Shown: piece by piece, positions 8,764-19,817 of the stretch | How positions within the stretch are numbered: position 1 is the stretch's first letter | Layout of the letters: each line of letters opens with the position of its first letter | DNA from: Pyronema omphalodes | Taxonomy: Eukaryota > Ascomycota > Pezizomycetes > Pezizales > Pyronemataceae | Assembly: GCA_024516155.1 (NCBI GenBank) | Contig: JAJJXM010000063.1 | Coordinates: 62,001 to 126,000 of the forward strand | DNA: 64,000 nucleotides | Direction: 5' to 3' | The notes under the pieces: generated by a model | Database searches by the model: none | Seen by the model: the letters and a program-made list of their open reading frames with translations, nothing else | Told to the model about the DNA's origin: nothing | Position numbers and translations under genes: made by a program

Positions 8764-10466
8764 GGGCGTTCATCTCGGTGTCTCTGTCGGCTGGGTTGGG
8801 TGGGGCGGCGGCGGGGTTTTGTGACGCTGTCCAGGCTTCTTTGAATATGCGGATGCGTACGGGGCATTGCTTGCTGAAGCCTGGGTGGTCGAGGTCGGGG
8901 AGGTTGGCGTCCGCGCAGTTTTTGCAATGGTATCTAGTGTGCTCACAACTCTTACCTTTGCTTTGGGGGCAGTCGTTGCAGGCGTGGTCGTCCGTAGGGT
9001 GGTTCTGGCCGCAGATACCGCAGGTGGGGCCTTGCGGTCCAGTGCAGTTGGTGTAGTGGTGGCCAAAGAGCAAGCAGCGCCGACACTGGTCGGTCCGTCG
9101 GGGAGAGTGGTACTCGGTGACTCTTCGGGGCTCGAAGAGCACCATGACTCGTTTGCGCTTCAGGAGTGCGAGCTCTTCGGCGGTACGTACCGCAATAACC
9201 ACACTGGACGCTTCCTTGCCCACACGTTTCTCCGCGGTCGTCATATATCGGGGGGGTTGCGCCAGGGTGACAGGCCCGTTGCTGCGTTCGATCTCCTCCT
9301 GGAGGAGGCGCATTCCGTCGGGGGAGTCGGGGTATTGGCTCGTGGGGATTCCATGAACTGCGAGCTTATACCACCGCTCGTTCAGGCGGGATGCGGCGAT
9401 GGAGGTGTTGACCGGTCGCGTCGCTGTGTGTATGGTTCCTAGGTTCTCGGTCAGCTCGGATTCAGTGGTGCCGTCTGTCATGGTCACGATGAGGTTTCCT
9501 GATGTGGTTTGTCTGATCGTGGCGACAGCCATGTGAGTCGGCGCCTGTGTCTGGGTGAGTGCAGCGTTGATCGCCCTTCCCAGTTGGGCTTTGGTATTGA
9601 CGTCGATTTCCGCAGGGTGTGGGAAGGGTATGATGACGGACTGGCGGCGGGTGCGTTGGCGTCGGGGGTGCGGTTTTGCGGGGGGGGTTGCTTTTGGGGG
9701 CGTGGGCGGGGAAGGAGAGGTCAGCGACGGTTGTGCCGGAGGTCCACGGCTGGTGAGTGGTCGTGGGGGGGTTGTGGCGGCGAGTAGTGGTGGAGGTCGG
9801 TATGGCGATGTTGTGGTGGCGAAGGGCGTTTTCCAGGAGTCGGCATCGTTCTTTCCAGTATTGGAGGTCGTCGGGGGGTGAGTTGGCGGTGGTCGTTTGT
9901 TCGGGGTGCGGTTGACGTTGGGGCTGTGTCGGAGGGGGCGGGCTGGGTTTTGTGATTTTGTCGAGTCTTTTGTTGATGGTGTCGATGGAATGGACAATAG
10001 GTCGGAGCGCGTCGTTGGTGTTTTTCGAAATCATAGTGGCGATGGCTGAGAGGAGGTTGTTGTCGGGCTGAGGCTGGGGGTTGGGGTTGACGTCGGAAGC
10101 AGTTATTACGTGCTGGCTGTCGTTGAGGTTCAGGTCAGAGTCGGATTCGGAGTCGGTGTCGGGGCAACTGTCAGTGTCCATGGCGGTCGGCGTTGTTTCG
10201 GCGGGGGTCCCATCGAGGTTCACGGGGGTGTTTGTTTCCGGTCGAGTGGCAGTTTTGCGGGGGAGGTCGAGGCCAAGTCTAGAGTCGGATTTTTTGGTGG
10301 GGCGTTTGGTGACTCTTCCGGAGACGTTCGTTGATTTCTTAGAGGTCGCGGTGGCGGAGGAGCCAGCGTGCGGGGCGTTGATTCGGGAAAGCTCGTCGGG
10401 GCTAAAAATATTCTCGGGTACCTGCATACGCGAGGGCGTGGCAGGGATGGGTGCGTTAGCGTCCAT
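8756..10466 (-). CDS. TL-A ORF1, gag-like RNA-binding protein, needs a +1 shift
   Basis: ATG at 10466. Frame one encodes an acidic Asp/Ser segment and a short coiled coil (RCRLLENALRHHNIAIP). Frame two, open from 9997 to 8756, encodes a conserved block (NERWYKLAVHGIP) and three zinc-knuckle-like motifs (CRRCLLFGHHYTNC, CGICGQNH..C and a final Cys/His cluster). The two halves are +1 to each other; the natural crossing point is the C8 run at 9683-9690. TL-B needs the same shift, so it may be programmed rather than damage. It would coat LINE RNA in the cytoplasm. Confidence 0.75.
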
Positions 10467-10502
10467 CGCTTAACCGGTGGTGAGGTAAGCGATGGCGAAG
10501 AG

Positions 10503-10510
10503 TCACGTGA
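10503..10510. promoter_or_regulatory. CACGTG box in TL-A leader
   Basis: TCACGTGA lies 37 nt upstream of the ORF1 ATG; the same box at the same distance is found in TL-B, TL-C and TL-D. Confidence 0.5.
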
Positions 10511-11890
10511 GGAGGCTCTTGCTAAGCGAGCACGAAAATTTCTCGAGAGGAAAGGGGTCCGGAGGGGGGGAAATTTGGGGTATCACCACAACCAGTGCTG
10601 CTGGTGGGGGGGGGATTTGGGGGGGGGGGGGGGGGGGGGGATTTCGGTATGCCGAAACCGAAAATAGGGTCGGTTTGATGATTGGAGGGCGGGTGGTTGA
10701 GCGGCGTTGATGAAAGTGCCCGGAATCTGGCCCGGAGGTCCCAGAATTGCGTTTTTCCGCTGAATCTCAACGGTAAACGGTAGCTGGGTTCCGAAAATCG
10801 AGATTCGGGGTAATTCCGAGGTAAGAAATCGATTACCGATTCGAAAATCGGGGGAATTGTTCTTGTTGTTGCAAATGCAGGGGGGGGTCAGCGGTTGCTG
10901 TGTGGTGTCGTGCTCGTTGCAATCGGGGGGTGACTTGTAGTACGGGGGTGGTTTGTTTGTTTGTTTGTTCTCTCATTACTTGTTTGCAACCCGAAGGTTA
11001 TGACAAGGGACAGATAAATACAAAAGAGAAGAAGAAAGAAATGTAAAAGCAAAAACCCAGTCTCCACCTCTACCAGTCTCCTCCTCTTGATCGTTGTGGT
11101 TGTGGGGTCTGTCCCCACTGTTACTACGGGGGTTTCTTGTCCAAGCGCGTCTGATGTTCCAAGTGCCCTGCTTGCACAGAGGCCGCCTCGCCGGGCTCCT
11201 CCCTTTCCTCCTCCCTGTTTTATTTATTTATTTATTAACTCATACACGCATCCAACCGTAAGGTTATGGCGGAGTCTACAGTAAATACAAAATTAAGAAA
11301 CCCGGGTGTCAGGCCAGGCTCTCACTGGGTATGCCCCAGAGCTTGTCGTTAGGGTGTGGGGTTGTAGACCCCCAAGTCTCGCTGTGCTTTTGTTCGTCAA
11401 GCGTCGTCTGTTCCAGGAGCCCTGTACGCTCGGAGGCCACCTCGCCGGGTCGTTCCCCCATTTCCTCCACCCTTCCCCTCCCTTTTTTAACCATTTTTCC
11501 GCCTTTATTTCCTCCACAAAGCAAAAACAAAACCAAAGCAAAGTTAAACAGCCGCCGGGCCACCTACGCCCCCACTCTCCTCTCCTCTCTCAACTCCTCC
11601 GCTGGTGTCTTCTGACTCTTTGCCCTTTGAGACACCCGGGCCAGCCCTGCCCCTCTTCTCCTCCCCTCTCTCCCCTTCTCCCTCCTTCTTCCTCAGCCTT
11701 CTCGCTGCCCCGCCTCGCCACTCTCCCCTTCTTGTCGGTGGTGTTGTCAGTCCAAGATTGCCATTCTCAAGCACAATCTGGACGTTGATGCCTCCGCTCT
11801 TGACGACTTCTGCCCAAGTCTTCTTTGCAGAGGAGGTTGTCGTTCTGGGTTGGTGGGTATTCTTTCCCCGGCCACCATTCTTTGTTGTAG

Positions 11891-13860
11891 GTTTATTTAT
11901 TTATTTATTTATTAACTCATACACGCATCCAACCGTAAGGTTATGGCGGAATCTACAGTAAATACAAAATTAAGAAACCCGGGTGTCAGGCCAGGCTCTC
12001 ACTGGGTATGCCCCAGAGCTTGTCGTTAGGGTGTGGGGTTGTAGACCCCCAAGTCTCGTTGTGCTTTTGTTCGTCAAGCGTCGTCTGTTCCAGGAGCCCT
12101 GTGCGCTCGGAGGCCACCTCGCCGGGTCGTTCCCCCATTTCCTCCACCCTTCCCCTCCCATTTTTAACCATTTTTCCGCCTTTATTTCCCCCACAAAGCA
12201 AAAACAAAACCAAAGCAAAGTTAAACCGCCGCCGGGCCACCTACGCCCCCCCTCTCCTCCCCTCTCTCAACTCCTCCGCCGGTGTCTCCTGACTCTTTGC
12301 CCTTTGAGACACCCGGGCCCGCCCTGCCCCTCTTCTCCTCCCCTCTTTCCCCTTCTCCTTCCTTCTTCCTCAGTCTTCTCGCTGCTCCCCCTCGCCTCTC
12401 TCCCCTTCTTGCCGGTGGTGTTGTTAGTCCAAGATTGCCATTCCCCAGCACAATCTGGACATTGATACCTCCGCTCTTCACGACTTCTGCCCAAGTCTTC
12501 TTCGCGGAGGGGGTATTCGTTTTCGGTTGGTGGGTAGTCTTTCCCCGTCCACCAGTCTTTGTCGTCGGGGGTTTGTTGCTGTTCTCCGTCGCGCGTTTCT
12601 TGTCGGCCTTATCGTTCCTCCTCTTCTTCTGCGCTTCCTTCCCCTCCACAGTCTTCCATCCATCCTTGTCCGCCAGGGCAGTGGTGGTGGGGGCATCGGG
12701 TAGAGTTTCCTGAGCAGCATCGCCGTCAGGAGCGGGGTTGGTGGTCGCTTCGGTCGAGGTTATCGCGAGAGGGCGCGGGGGATACTTGAGCATCAGAGCA
12801 TCAAGCGCATCCTGGGCGGCGGAGGTCGCGTGCTGTGAGTGCATCAGGCTGTGCTCCGGTGATGCATCTCGTTTCTTGTTGATTGCCGGTCGTTGGTTTG
12901 TCGGCGTGGTTGGTCCAGTGTTCTGATCGCTCCCTCGTCGCTTTCTTTTCCCGGGAGGGTTGCGTACAGCGTGCAGAACGTCCTGAATATCGTGCTGGAC
13001 ATTGGAGAGTTGCATCGTCATCTCCTCCATAGCGGAGGGGGAGGTCGGCGGGCCTGGAAGAGGGAGGGCCTGTGGGACAATGCGTTCGTCGAGCTGTTTT
13101 GTGAGGGTGTCAACAGCAGCTTTGAGGGCTGCTGTTTCGGCGATGGACTTGTGGTAGGCCTTGCGTAGCGCCACCTCTTCCACGGCCATCTTGTCCATCT
13201 TTCTCGTCATTGTGTCGAGTTTATCGAAGACAGTTTGGAAGGCGCTTTCCATCTCGTCGCCGATTGCGCCTGTGCGCCGCTCGATGAGCCAGTCAAGGTG
13301 GGCTCCTACTGTCGCGTTGGCTGCGCAGTACTGAAGGATGTTTTCAGCACTGCTGTCGATTTCCGCCCCGAAGACATATGCGCTGACAGCTTCGTGCACC
13401 AGCTCCTTGCGCCATTTGCGAACTGGTGAATCGCCATAATTGGTGGCGTATCGTGGGGGTGGTGGTGGTGCTTCTGAGGCTACAGAAGGCGCGCGCTGGA
13501 GCGTGTTTCCGGCGCTGAATCCATCATTTTCATCGACTTTTCCGTCTCTTCCATCAAAAGTAGAATCCGATCTATCTTCTGGAAGGTCCACGAGGGCTTG
13601 GAACGCGTTCCCAGACTGCTTGGGCCGTGGGGCGCGGAGTTGGCGAGGTTTTGGTGGCATTTCGCGTGGTGGGGTAAGCCCAAACGCGTGAAAACTCTGA
13701 TTTCGCGGCGAAAATCAACGAAATCAACGTAGAACTCTCTGGAAATTCACAGAGATACGTAAATGAGTGCTGCGAATCCGAATCCGATGGAAAAATCGAT
13801 GGTTTCGGTGCTGGTTGTTGCAAACGCAGGGGGGGGGGTCGCCGTTGCCGTGTGGTGTTC
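11891..13860 (-). mobile_element. GNL-H, full-length element, subfamily B
   Basis: A 12-bp duplication TCTTTGTTGTAG (11879-11890 and 13861-13872) flanks it. Tail at 11891; 5' end GAACACCACACGG at 13860. 1970 bp with one intact ORF. It is nearly identical to GNL-o (24844-26822), so both are recent. Confidence 0.92.
12221..13660 (-). CDS. GNL gag-like protein, subfamily B (479 aa)
   Basis: Start ATG at 13660 (MPPKPRQLR). The first ~200 residues diverge strongly from subfamily A, while the rest follows the same plan: ETAALKAAVDTLTKQLDE heptads, basic patch KRKRRGSDQNTG, GWKTVEGKEAQKKRR, TWAEVVKSGGINVQIVLGNG and a nearly identical Arg/Gly/Glu tail. Intact and 1440 nt with the stop. No enzyme motif seen. 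The mix of a variable N-terminus and a fixed C-terminus suggests different partners or self-assembly types with a common RNA-binding part (inference). Confidence 0.8.
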   Translation of the reverse strand: MPPKPRQLRAPRPKQSGNAFQALVDLPEDRSDSTFDGRDGKVDENDGFSAGNTLQRAPSVASEAPPPPPRYATNYGDSPVRKWRKELVHEAVSAYVFGAEIDSSAENILQYCAANATVGAHLDWLIERRTGAIGDEMESAFQTVFDKLDTMTRKMDKMAVEEVALRKAYHKSIAETAALKAAVDTLTKQLDERIVPQALPLPGPPTSPSAMEEMTMQLSNVQHDIQDVLHAVRNPPGKRKRRGSDQNTGPTTPTNQRPAINKKRDASPEHSLMHSQHATSAAQDALDALMLKYPPRPLAITSTEATTNPAPDGDAAQETLPDAPTTTALADKDGWKTVEGKEAQKKRRNDKADKKRATENSNKPPTTKTGGRGKTTHQPKTNTPSAKKTWAEVVKSGGINVQIVLGNGNLGLTTPPARRGERRGGAARRLRKKEGEGERGEEKRGRAGPGVSKGKESGDTGGGVERGEERGGVGGPAAV

Positions 13861-15254
13861 TCTTTGTTGTAGGGGTCTTGCTGGGTGGCGCTGCCGTAGG
13901 TGTCGTCTCCTTTGCTTTCTGCTTCTTCCTCTGTGTAGCCTTCGCCTCCACAGTCTTCCATCCGTTCGTCTCAGCAGGGGCAGTGCTTGGGGCGTCGGGT
14001 AGAGGTGTGTCCTGAGCAGATGAACTGTCAGGGTGAGGTTCCGGTGTCGCATCGGATGACGTGATCGCGAGGAGAGGTAGGGGGGACATAGGCTTGAGGG
14101 CATCAAGCTTGTCCTGGGCGGCGGTAGTCGCATGTTTTGAGTGCATCAGGCTTCGCACCGGTGATGCCGTTCTCGGTTTGTGGTTCACCGGTCGTCTGTT
14201 TGTCGGTGAGGTGGGTTCGGTGTTCTGGTCGCTTCCCCTTCGCTTTCTCTTGCCAGGAGGGTTGCGAACAGCGTCCAGGACATCCTGAATGTCATGTTGG
14301 ACGACGGAGAGCTGCATAGTCATCTCTTCCATCGCTGAGGAAGAGGCCGTGAGGTTCGGTGAGGGGGGGAGCCGAAATGACTTGTTGCTGTTCGTCGATT
14401 TTCTTCGTCAGGGCGGCCACAGCAGCCTGGAGAGCTGCTGTTTCTCCCTGTGTAGAGTCGTATGCTGCGCGCAGCTTCGCATTTTCGCCGTGCAGGTCGT
14501 TGAGTTTTGCCAGAACGGCGTCAAGCCTGTCGTTGATGTGGTCGCTTATGTCGCACATCTTCTGTTCGACTGTGTCGAAGCGGCGGTGAGTCTCTCTGTT
14601 GTCCCGGTTCACACCTAACAACGTGAGGGCGCTGATCCGTGAGTGGTTCGCTGCCAATGATCTGTCCAGGCACGCTTCATCGCGTGCTCCATATTCTTCA
14701 AGGATGAACTTGATCATTTCATGGCGCCAGATATACAGCGATCGGGTAGTTGTGTCTTGTTGCTGGTCTGTTGAAGCCGAAGGAACTGGTGATCCTGCCA
14801 AGACCACGTTCTGGAGGGGTTCTCCAGCACTGTTTCCATCAACTTCATCAACTGTTCCATCTCTTCCATCAAAAGTAGGCTTAGATCCATCATGAGGAAG
14901 GTCGGCTAGAACATTGTACGCGTTTTCGGACCGTTTCGATCGTTCGGCGTTGTTCTGTCGTTGTTTTGGCGACATTTCGTGAGGTGGGGTAAGCCAAAAC
15001 TCGTGAAAACTCTGATTTTGCGACAAAAGTCAACAAAAACAACGTAGAATTCCCTGAAAATTCAGAGAATAACGTAACAGAGTGCTGCGAATCCGAATCC
15101 GATGAGAAAACCGGGGGTTTCGGTGCTCGTTGTTGAGAATGCAGGGGGGGGGGGTCGCCGTTGCCGTGTTTTCCTCCTCCCTTCCCCTTCCCATGTTTAG
15201 CCATTTTTTCCGCCTTTATTTCCTCCACAAAGCAAAAACAACACCAAAGCAAAG

Positions 15255-18200
15255 TTAAACAGCCGCCGGGCCACCCGTGCCCCCACTCTCCTCTCCTCTC
15301 TTCCCTCCTCCGCCGGTGTCTCCTGACTCTTTGCCCTTCGAGACACCCGGGCCCGCCCTGCCCCTCTTCTCCTCCCCTCTCTCCCCTTCTCCTTCCTTCT
15401 TCCTCAGCCTTCTTGCTACACGGCAACGGCGACCCCCCCCTGCATTCTCAACAACGAGCACCGAAACCCCCGGTTTTCTCATCGGATTCGGATTCGCAGC
15501 ACTCCGTTACGTTATCCTCTGAATTTTCAGGGAATTCTACGTCGTTTTTGTTGACTTTTGTCGCAAAATCAGAGTTTTCACGAGTTTTGGCTTACCCCAC
15601 CTCACGAAATGTCGCCAAAACAACGACAGAACAACGCCCAACGATCGAAACGGTCCGAAAACGCGTATAACGTTCTAGCCGACCCTCCTCATGATGGATC
15701 CAATCCTACTTTTGATGGAAGAGATGGAAAAGTTGATGAAGTTGATGGAAACTTCGCTGGAAAGCCCTTCCAGAGCGTGGTCTTGGCAAGATCACCAGTT
15801 CCTTCAGCTTCAACCCAGCAGCAACAGACGAATGAACAGTTGATAGAAGCGTACATGGCCAAGATGTACCGTCATAGACCTAAGACTGCCTCTGATGGAA
15901 GAGATGGAAAAGCCAAACAAGTTGACGGAAACTTCACTGGGAAGGCCTCCCAGACGGTGGTCCCGGCGGGATCACCAGTTCCCTCGCCCTCAACACAGCA
16001 GCAACAGGCGACAACTGAACACAGCCGGTTCAGTCACTACCGTCGCTTGTGTGTATCTGCGATTAATGAGGCAGTCGCAGCTGACAACAACTATTCCGCC
16101 CTGGATCAGCTGTTCCATGACAACCAAGCCGAACTCACTGGCGCCAGCTTCCTGGGGATACAACAGATCCACCGGGACACACAGAGGCGCTTCAATACAC
16201 TCGAGGAATCCATACGCAACAACAACGATGCGATACACGGCAGATTCGACGTCATGATGAACGAAATTCAACGATCTGCTCTTCGAAAACGCGACGCTGC
16301 GCACAGCATACGACTCTACACAGGCAGAAACAGCAGCTCTCAAGGCTGCTGTGGACGCCCTGACGAAGAAAATCGACGAACAGCAACAAGTCATTTCGGC
16401 GCCCCCCTCACCGAACCTCACGGCCTCTTCCTCAGCGATGGAAGAGATGACTATGCAACTGTCCGTTGTCCAACATGACATTCAGGATGTCCTGGACGCT
16501 GTCCGCAACCCTCCTGGCAAGAGAAAGCGAAGGGGAAGCGACCAGAACACCGAACCCACCTCACCAACGACCAGAGCACCGGTCAACCACAAACCGAGAG
16601 CTGCATCACCGGTGCGAAGCCTGATGCACTCGAAACATGCGACTACCGCCGCCCAGGACAAGCTTGATGCCCTCAAGCCTATGTCCCCCCTACCTCTCCT
16701 CGCGATCACGTCAACCGATGCGACACCGGAACCTCACCCTGACAATTCATCTGCTCAGGACACACCTCTACCCGACGCCCCAAGCACTGCCCCTGCTGAG
16801 ACGAACGGATGGAAGACTGTGGAGGCGAAGGCTACGCAGAAGAAGAAGATGAAAGCGCAGGAGACGAGACCCACGGCAGCGACACCCAGCAAGACCCCTA
16901 CAACGAAGAATGGTGGGAGGGGAAAGAATACCCACCAACCCAGACAGACAACCCCCTCCGCAAAGAAGACTTGGGCAGAAGTCGTCGAGAAGGCTGAGAA
17001 AGAAGGAGGGAGAAGGGGAGAGAGGGGAGGAGAAGAGGGGCAGGGCGGGCCCGGGTGTTTCAAAGGGCAAAGAGTCAGGAGACACCGGCGGAGGAGTTGA
17101 GAGAGGGGAGGAGAGTGGGGGCGTAGGTGGCCCGGCGGCTGTTTAACTCTGCTTTGGTTTTGTTTTTGCTTTGTGGGGGAAATAAAGGCGGAAAAATGGT
17201 AAAAAATGGGAGGGGAAGGGTGGAGGAAATGGGGGAACGACCCGGCGAGGTGGCCTCCGAGCGTACAGGGCTCCTGGAACAGACGACGCTTGACGACCAA
17301 AAGCACAACGAGATTTGGGGGTCTACAACCCCACACCCTAACGACAAGCTCTGGGGCATACCCAGTGAGAGCCTGGCCTAACACCCGGGTTTCTTAATTT
17401 TGTATTTACTGTAGATTCCGCCATAACCTTACGGTTGGATGCGTGTATGAGTTGATAAATAAATAAATAAATAAATCAGCCTTCTTGCTGCTCCCCCTCG
17501 CCTCTCTCCCCTTCTTGTCGGTGGTGTTGTTAGTCCAAGATTGCCATTCCCAAGCACAATCTGGACGTTGATGCCTCCGCTCTTGACTACTTCTGCCCAA
17601 GTCTTCTTTGCAGAGGAGGTTGTCGTTCCGGGTTGGTGGGTATTCTTTCCCCGGCCACCATTCTTTGTTGTAGGGGTCTTGCTGGGTGGCGCTGCCGTAG
17701 GTATCGTCTCCTTCGCTTTCTGCTTCTTCCTCTGTGTAGCCTTCGCCTCCACAGTCTTCCATCCGTTCGTCTCAGCAGGGGCAGTGCTTGGGGCGTCGGG
17801 TAGAGGTGTGTCCTGAGCAGATGAACTGTCAGGGTGAGGTTCCGGTGTCGCATCGGTTGACGTGATTGCGAGGAGGGGTAGGGGGGACATAGTCTTGAGG
17901 GCATCAAGCTTGTCCTGGGCGCCGGTAGTCGCATGTTTCGAGTGCATCAGGCTTCGCACCGGTGATGTCGCTCTCGGTTTGTGGTTCACCGGTCTTCTGT
18001 TTGTCGGTGAGGTGGGTTCGGTGTTCTGGTCACTTCCCCTTCGCTTTCTCTTGCCAGGAGGGTTGCGAACAGCGTCCAGGACATCCTGAATGTCATGTTG
18101 GACGACGGACAGTTGCATGGTCATCTCTTCCATCGCTGAGGAAGAGGCTGTAAGGTTCGGTGAGGGGGGCACCGAAATGACTTGTTGCTGTTCGTCGATT

Positions 18201-18781
18201 TTCTTCGTCAGGGCGTCCACAGCAGCCTTGAGAGCTGCTGTTTCTTTCTGTGTGGAGTTGTATGCTGCGCGCAGCTTCGTGTTTTCGTCCAGCAGAATGC
18301 TGAATTTCGACATCATGACGTCGAATCTGTGGCGCATCTCATCGCTGTTGTTGCGTATGGTGTCATCGAGGGTATTGAAGCGTCGCTGTGTGTCCCGGTG
18401 GATCTGTTGTATCCCCAGGAAGCTGGCTCCTGTGAAAAGCGGTTCATGTTCACAGAACAGGGCGCTCAAGCTGCTATCGTTGTCGTCGTTTTCGACAGCG
18501 TTTCGCATAGCATTGACCAGATCGCGGCGAAATTCTCTGAATCGGTTGTGCTCAGGTGTCGCTTGCTGCTGGTGTGTTGAAGCCGAAGGAACTGGTGATC
18601 CTGCCAAGACCACGCTCTGGAAGGGCTTTTCAGCGAGGTTTCCATCAACTTCATCAACTTTTCCATCTCTTTCATCAAATGTAGGGTTAGATCCATCATG
18701 AGGAAGGTCAGCTAGAACATTGTACGCGTTTTCGGACCGTTTCGATCGTTGGGCGTTGTTCTGTCGTTGTTTTGGCGACAT
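15255..18781 (-). CDS. GNL-M gag-like protein, subfamily A, split by GNL-K
   Basis: ATG at 18781. Coding pieces are 18781-17490 and 15417-15255; they are in one frame when GNL-K and one 13-bp duplication are discounted, and total 1455 nt, the same as GNL-d and GNL-p. No nonsense codon or frameshift is seen in either piece, so the gene was intact when K inserted. GNL-G lies downstream in the 3' UTR. Confidence 0.75.
15418..17476 (+). mobile_element. GNL-K, full-length element
   Basis: The 5' end ACACGGCAACGG is at 15418 and the TAAA tail ends at 17476. The 13-bp duplication CAGCCTTCTTGCT (15405-15417 and 17477-17489) places it inside GNL-M, in opposite orientation. Confidence 0.92.
15609..17146 (+). 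pseudogene. GNL-K gag-like ORF, frameshifted, with inserted block
   Basis: ATG at 15609. Three departures from GNL-d: an extra ~60-residue block (about 15830-16010) that repeats the DGRDGK..VDGNF..VPSPSTQQQQ segment with many differences; a one-base gain at about 16260 (GATGAACGAAATT for GATGACGAAATT) that shifts the frame; and a loss of about 120 bp at 16984-16987 removing the KSGGINVQIVLGNG segment. The C-terminal frame reads again to 17146. Confidence 0.75.
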
Positions 18782-18979
18782 TTCGTGAGGTGGGGTAAGC
18801 CAAAACTCGTGAAAACTCTGATTTTGCGACAAAAGTCAACAAAAACAACATAAAATTCCCTGAAAATTCAGAGAATAACGTAACAGAGTGCTGCGAATCC
18901 GAATCCGATGAGAAAACCGGGGGTTTCGGTGCTCGTTGTTGAGAATGCAGGGGGGGGGTCGCCGTTGCCGTGTGGTGTT

Positions 18980-19817
18980 GCCGCGTATTGACTCCACTGC
19001 GTTGTCGATGCGGAGATGGATGCTTGAGGGTCGTGGAGAACAAGGCCCAGTCTGTTTTCCGCCAGTTGAGACGTTCCGGTGTGGGGGTAGGTTCTATGTC
19101 TGGGTGCACAGTTTGGATGTCGAAGCGAATTACTTCGTGGTCCGACCCGGTGGCTAGTTCATCGTCTATGGCCCAGTTCCCTACCTCTTCCATCATGGCT
19201 GGCGAGGCCAGGGTCAAGTCGATAACGGAGGATCTAGTCCCCCGTTGGTAGTAGTGTGTCGGGGGGTCTGGGACGGAAACCAATCTCCAGTTTTCCTGTT
19301 CTATAAGGTGTACCAGTTCACTGGCACGTTTGGGTGTGCGTGTTGCGGAGTTCCATAGAGCGTGGTGAGCGTTGAGGTCACCTGTTATAACGCATCTGTG
19401 TGGGAGGGAAAGGGGTGATAGGGAGCGGGGAATTGTGTAGGTTTGGGTTTCGGGGTCACGTTCATTATAAATATTTAAAAGGAAAAACGCGGGGGTGAGA
19501 TCTGTACCTACCTCGAGGACCTGGAGGTCCGGGTCTGTACATATGTCTTTGCGTTGTGATACTTTCAGGTAAGGGTTTGTGCGGTTGATATACGCCGCCG
19601 TCCTGTTGGAGGCTCTCTCACGGTGGGGGGGCAGGACCAAAGTGAAGGCGGGGTGGGTGGTGGCGAAGGCGGGGTCGGTGATGTTGATTTCCTGTAGCAG
19701 GATGATGTCTGCTGTTGTGCAGGCGCTGTTTAGGAGGGAGTCGAGGGCTGGGCGTTGGCGGTTCATGTTATGGGAAATTATTCGGATTGTCGTTGCCAAT
19801 GGGTTGTAATTAGACAT
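18980..19817 (-). CDS. TL-B ORF2, endonuclease domain (partial)
   Basis: ATG at 19817 overlaps the ORF1 stop (ATGTCTAA). Residues QEINITD, GDLNAHH and SDHEVIRF mark the apurinic-type endonuclease. A one-base frameshift just after LNWRKTDW precedes the GNL-M junction. Reading on from the junction gives GNL 5' leader sequence and is not part of the gene. The RT and RNase H are outside the window. Confidence 0.8.

Larger units (their letters stand above)
7897..10908 (-). mobile_element. Tad1-like LINE TL-A, 5' half
   Basis: The 5' end at about 10908 reads ACACCACACAGCAACC, poly-C, then a 440-bp leader with a 22-base G run (plus strand 10619-10640), ORF1 and the endonuclease part of ORF2, cut at 7897 by GNL-f. 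The reverse-transcriptase half should be left of the window. Its 5' end abuts TL-B ORF2 (10909-10949), so TL-A is inserted in TL-B. Confidence 0.85.
11544..14975 (-). pseudogene. GNL-G gag-like ORF, frameshifted and interrupted
   Basis: ATG at 14975 (subfamily A position). The central region differs from GNL-d (a block around SALTLLGVNRDNRETHRRFDTVEQKM). At about 14365-14372 the G run of the TCACCGAACCTCA region has gained a base and the frame shifts; the downstream frame resumes from 14332 to the GNL-H junction at 13873 and continues at 11890-11544. The protein would be truncated after about 225 residues. Confidence 0.75.
11217..15169 (-). mobile_element. GNL-G, full-length, split by GNL-H
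   Basis: The 3' TAAA tail is at 11217 and the 5' end (ACACGGCAACGG) at 15169. A 13-bp duplication TTTCCTCCTCCCT flanks it (11204-11216 and 15170-15182). Its own segments are 11217-11890 and 13861-15169; GNL-H lies between them. Confidence 0.9.
10950..18979 (-). mobile_element. GNL-M, full-length element carrying nested G, H and K
   Basis: Own segments: 10950-11216 (3' end, type ii, CAAA tail), 15170-15417 and 17477-18979 (5' end ACACCACACGG at 18979). It is interrupted by GNL-G (11217-15169, with H inside) and GNL-K (15418-17476). Joining its pieces across the two duplications gives an element of about 2 kb. Confidence 0.85.

Noticed and set aside
11306..11788. Antisense frames of 80-210 codons across GNL 3' UTRs (MSGQALTGYAPELV type)
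   Set aside because: Present in every copy, low complexity, no matching start context; shadows of the C-terminal coding and UTR sequence.
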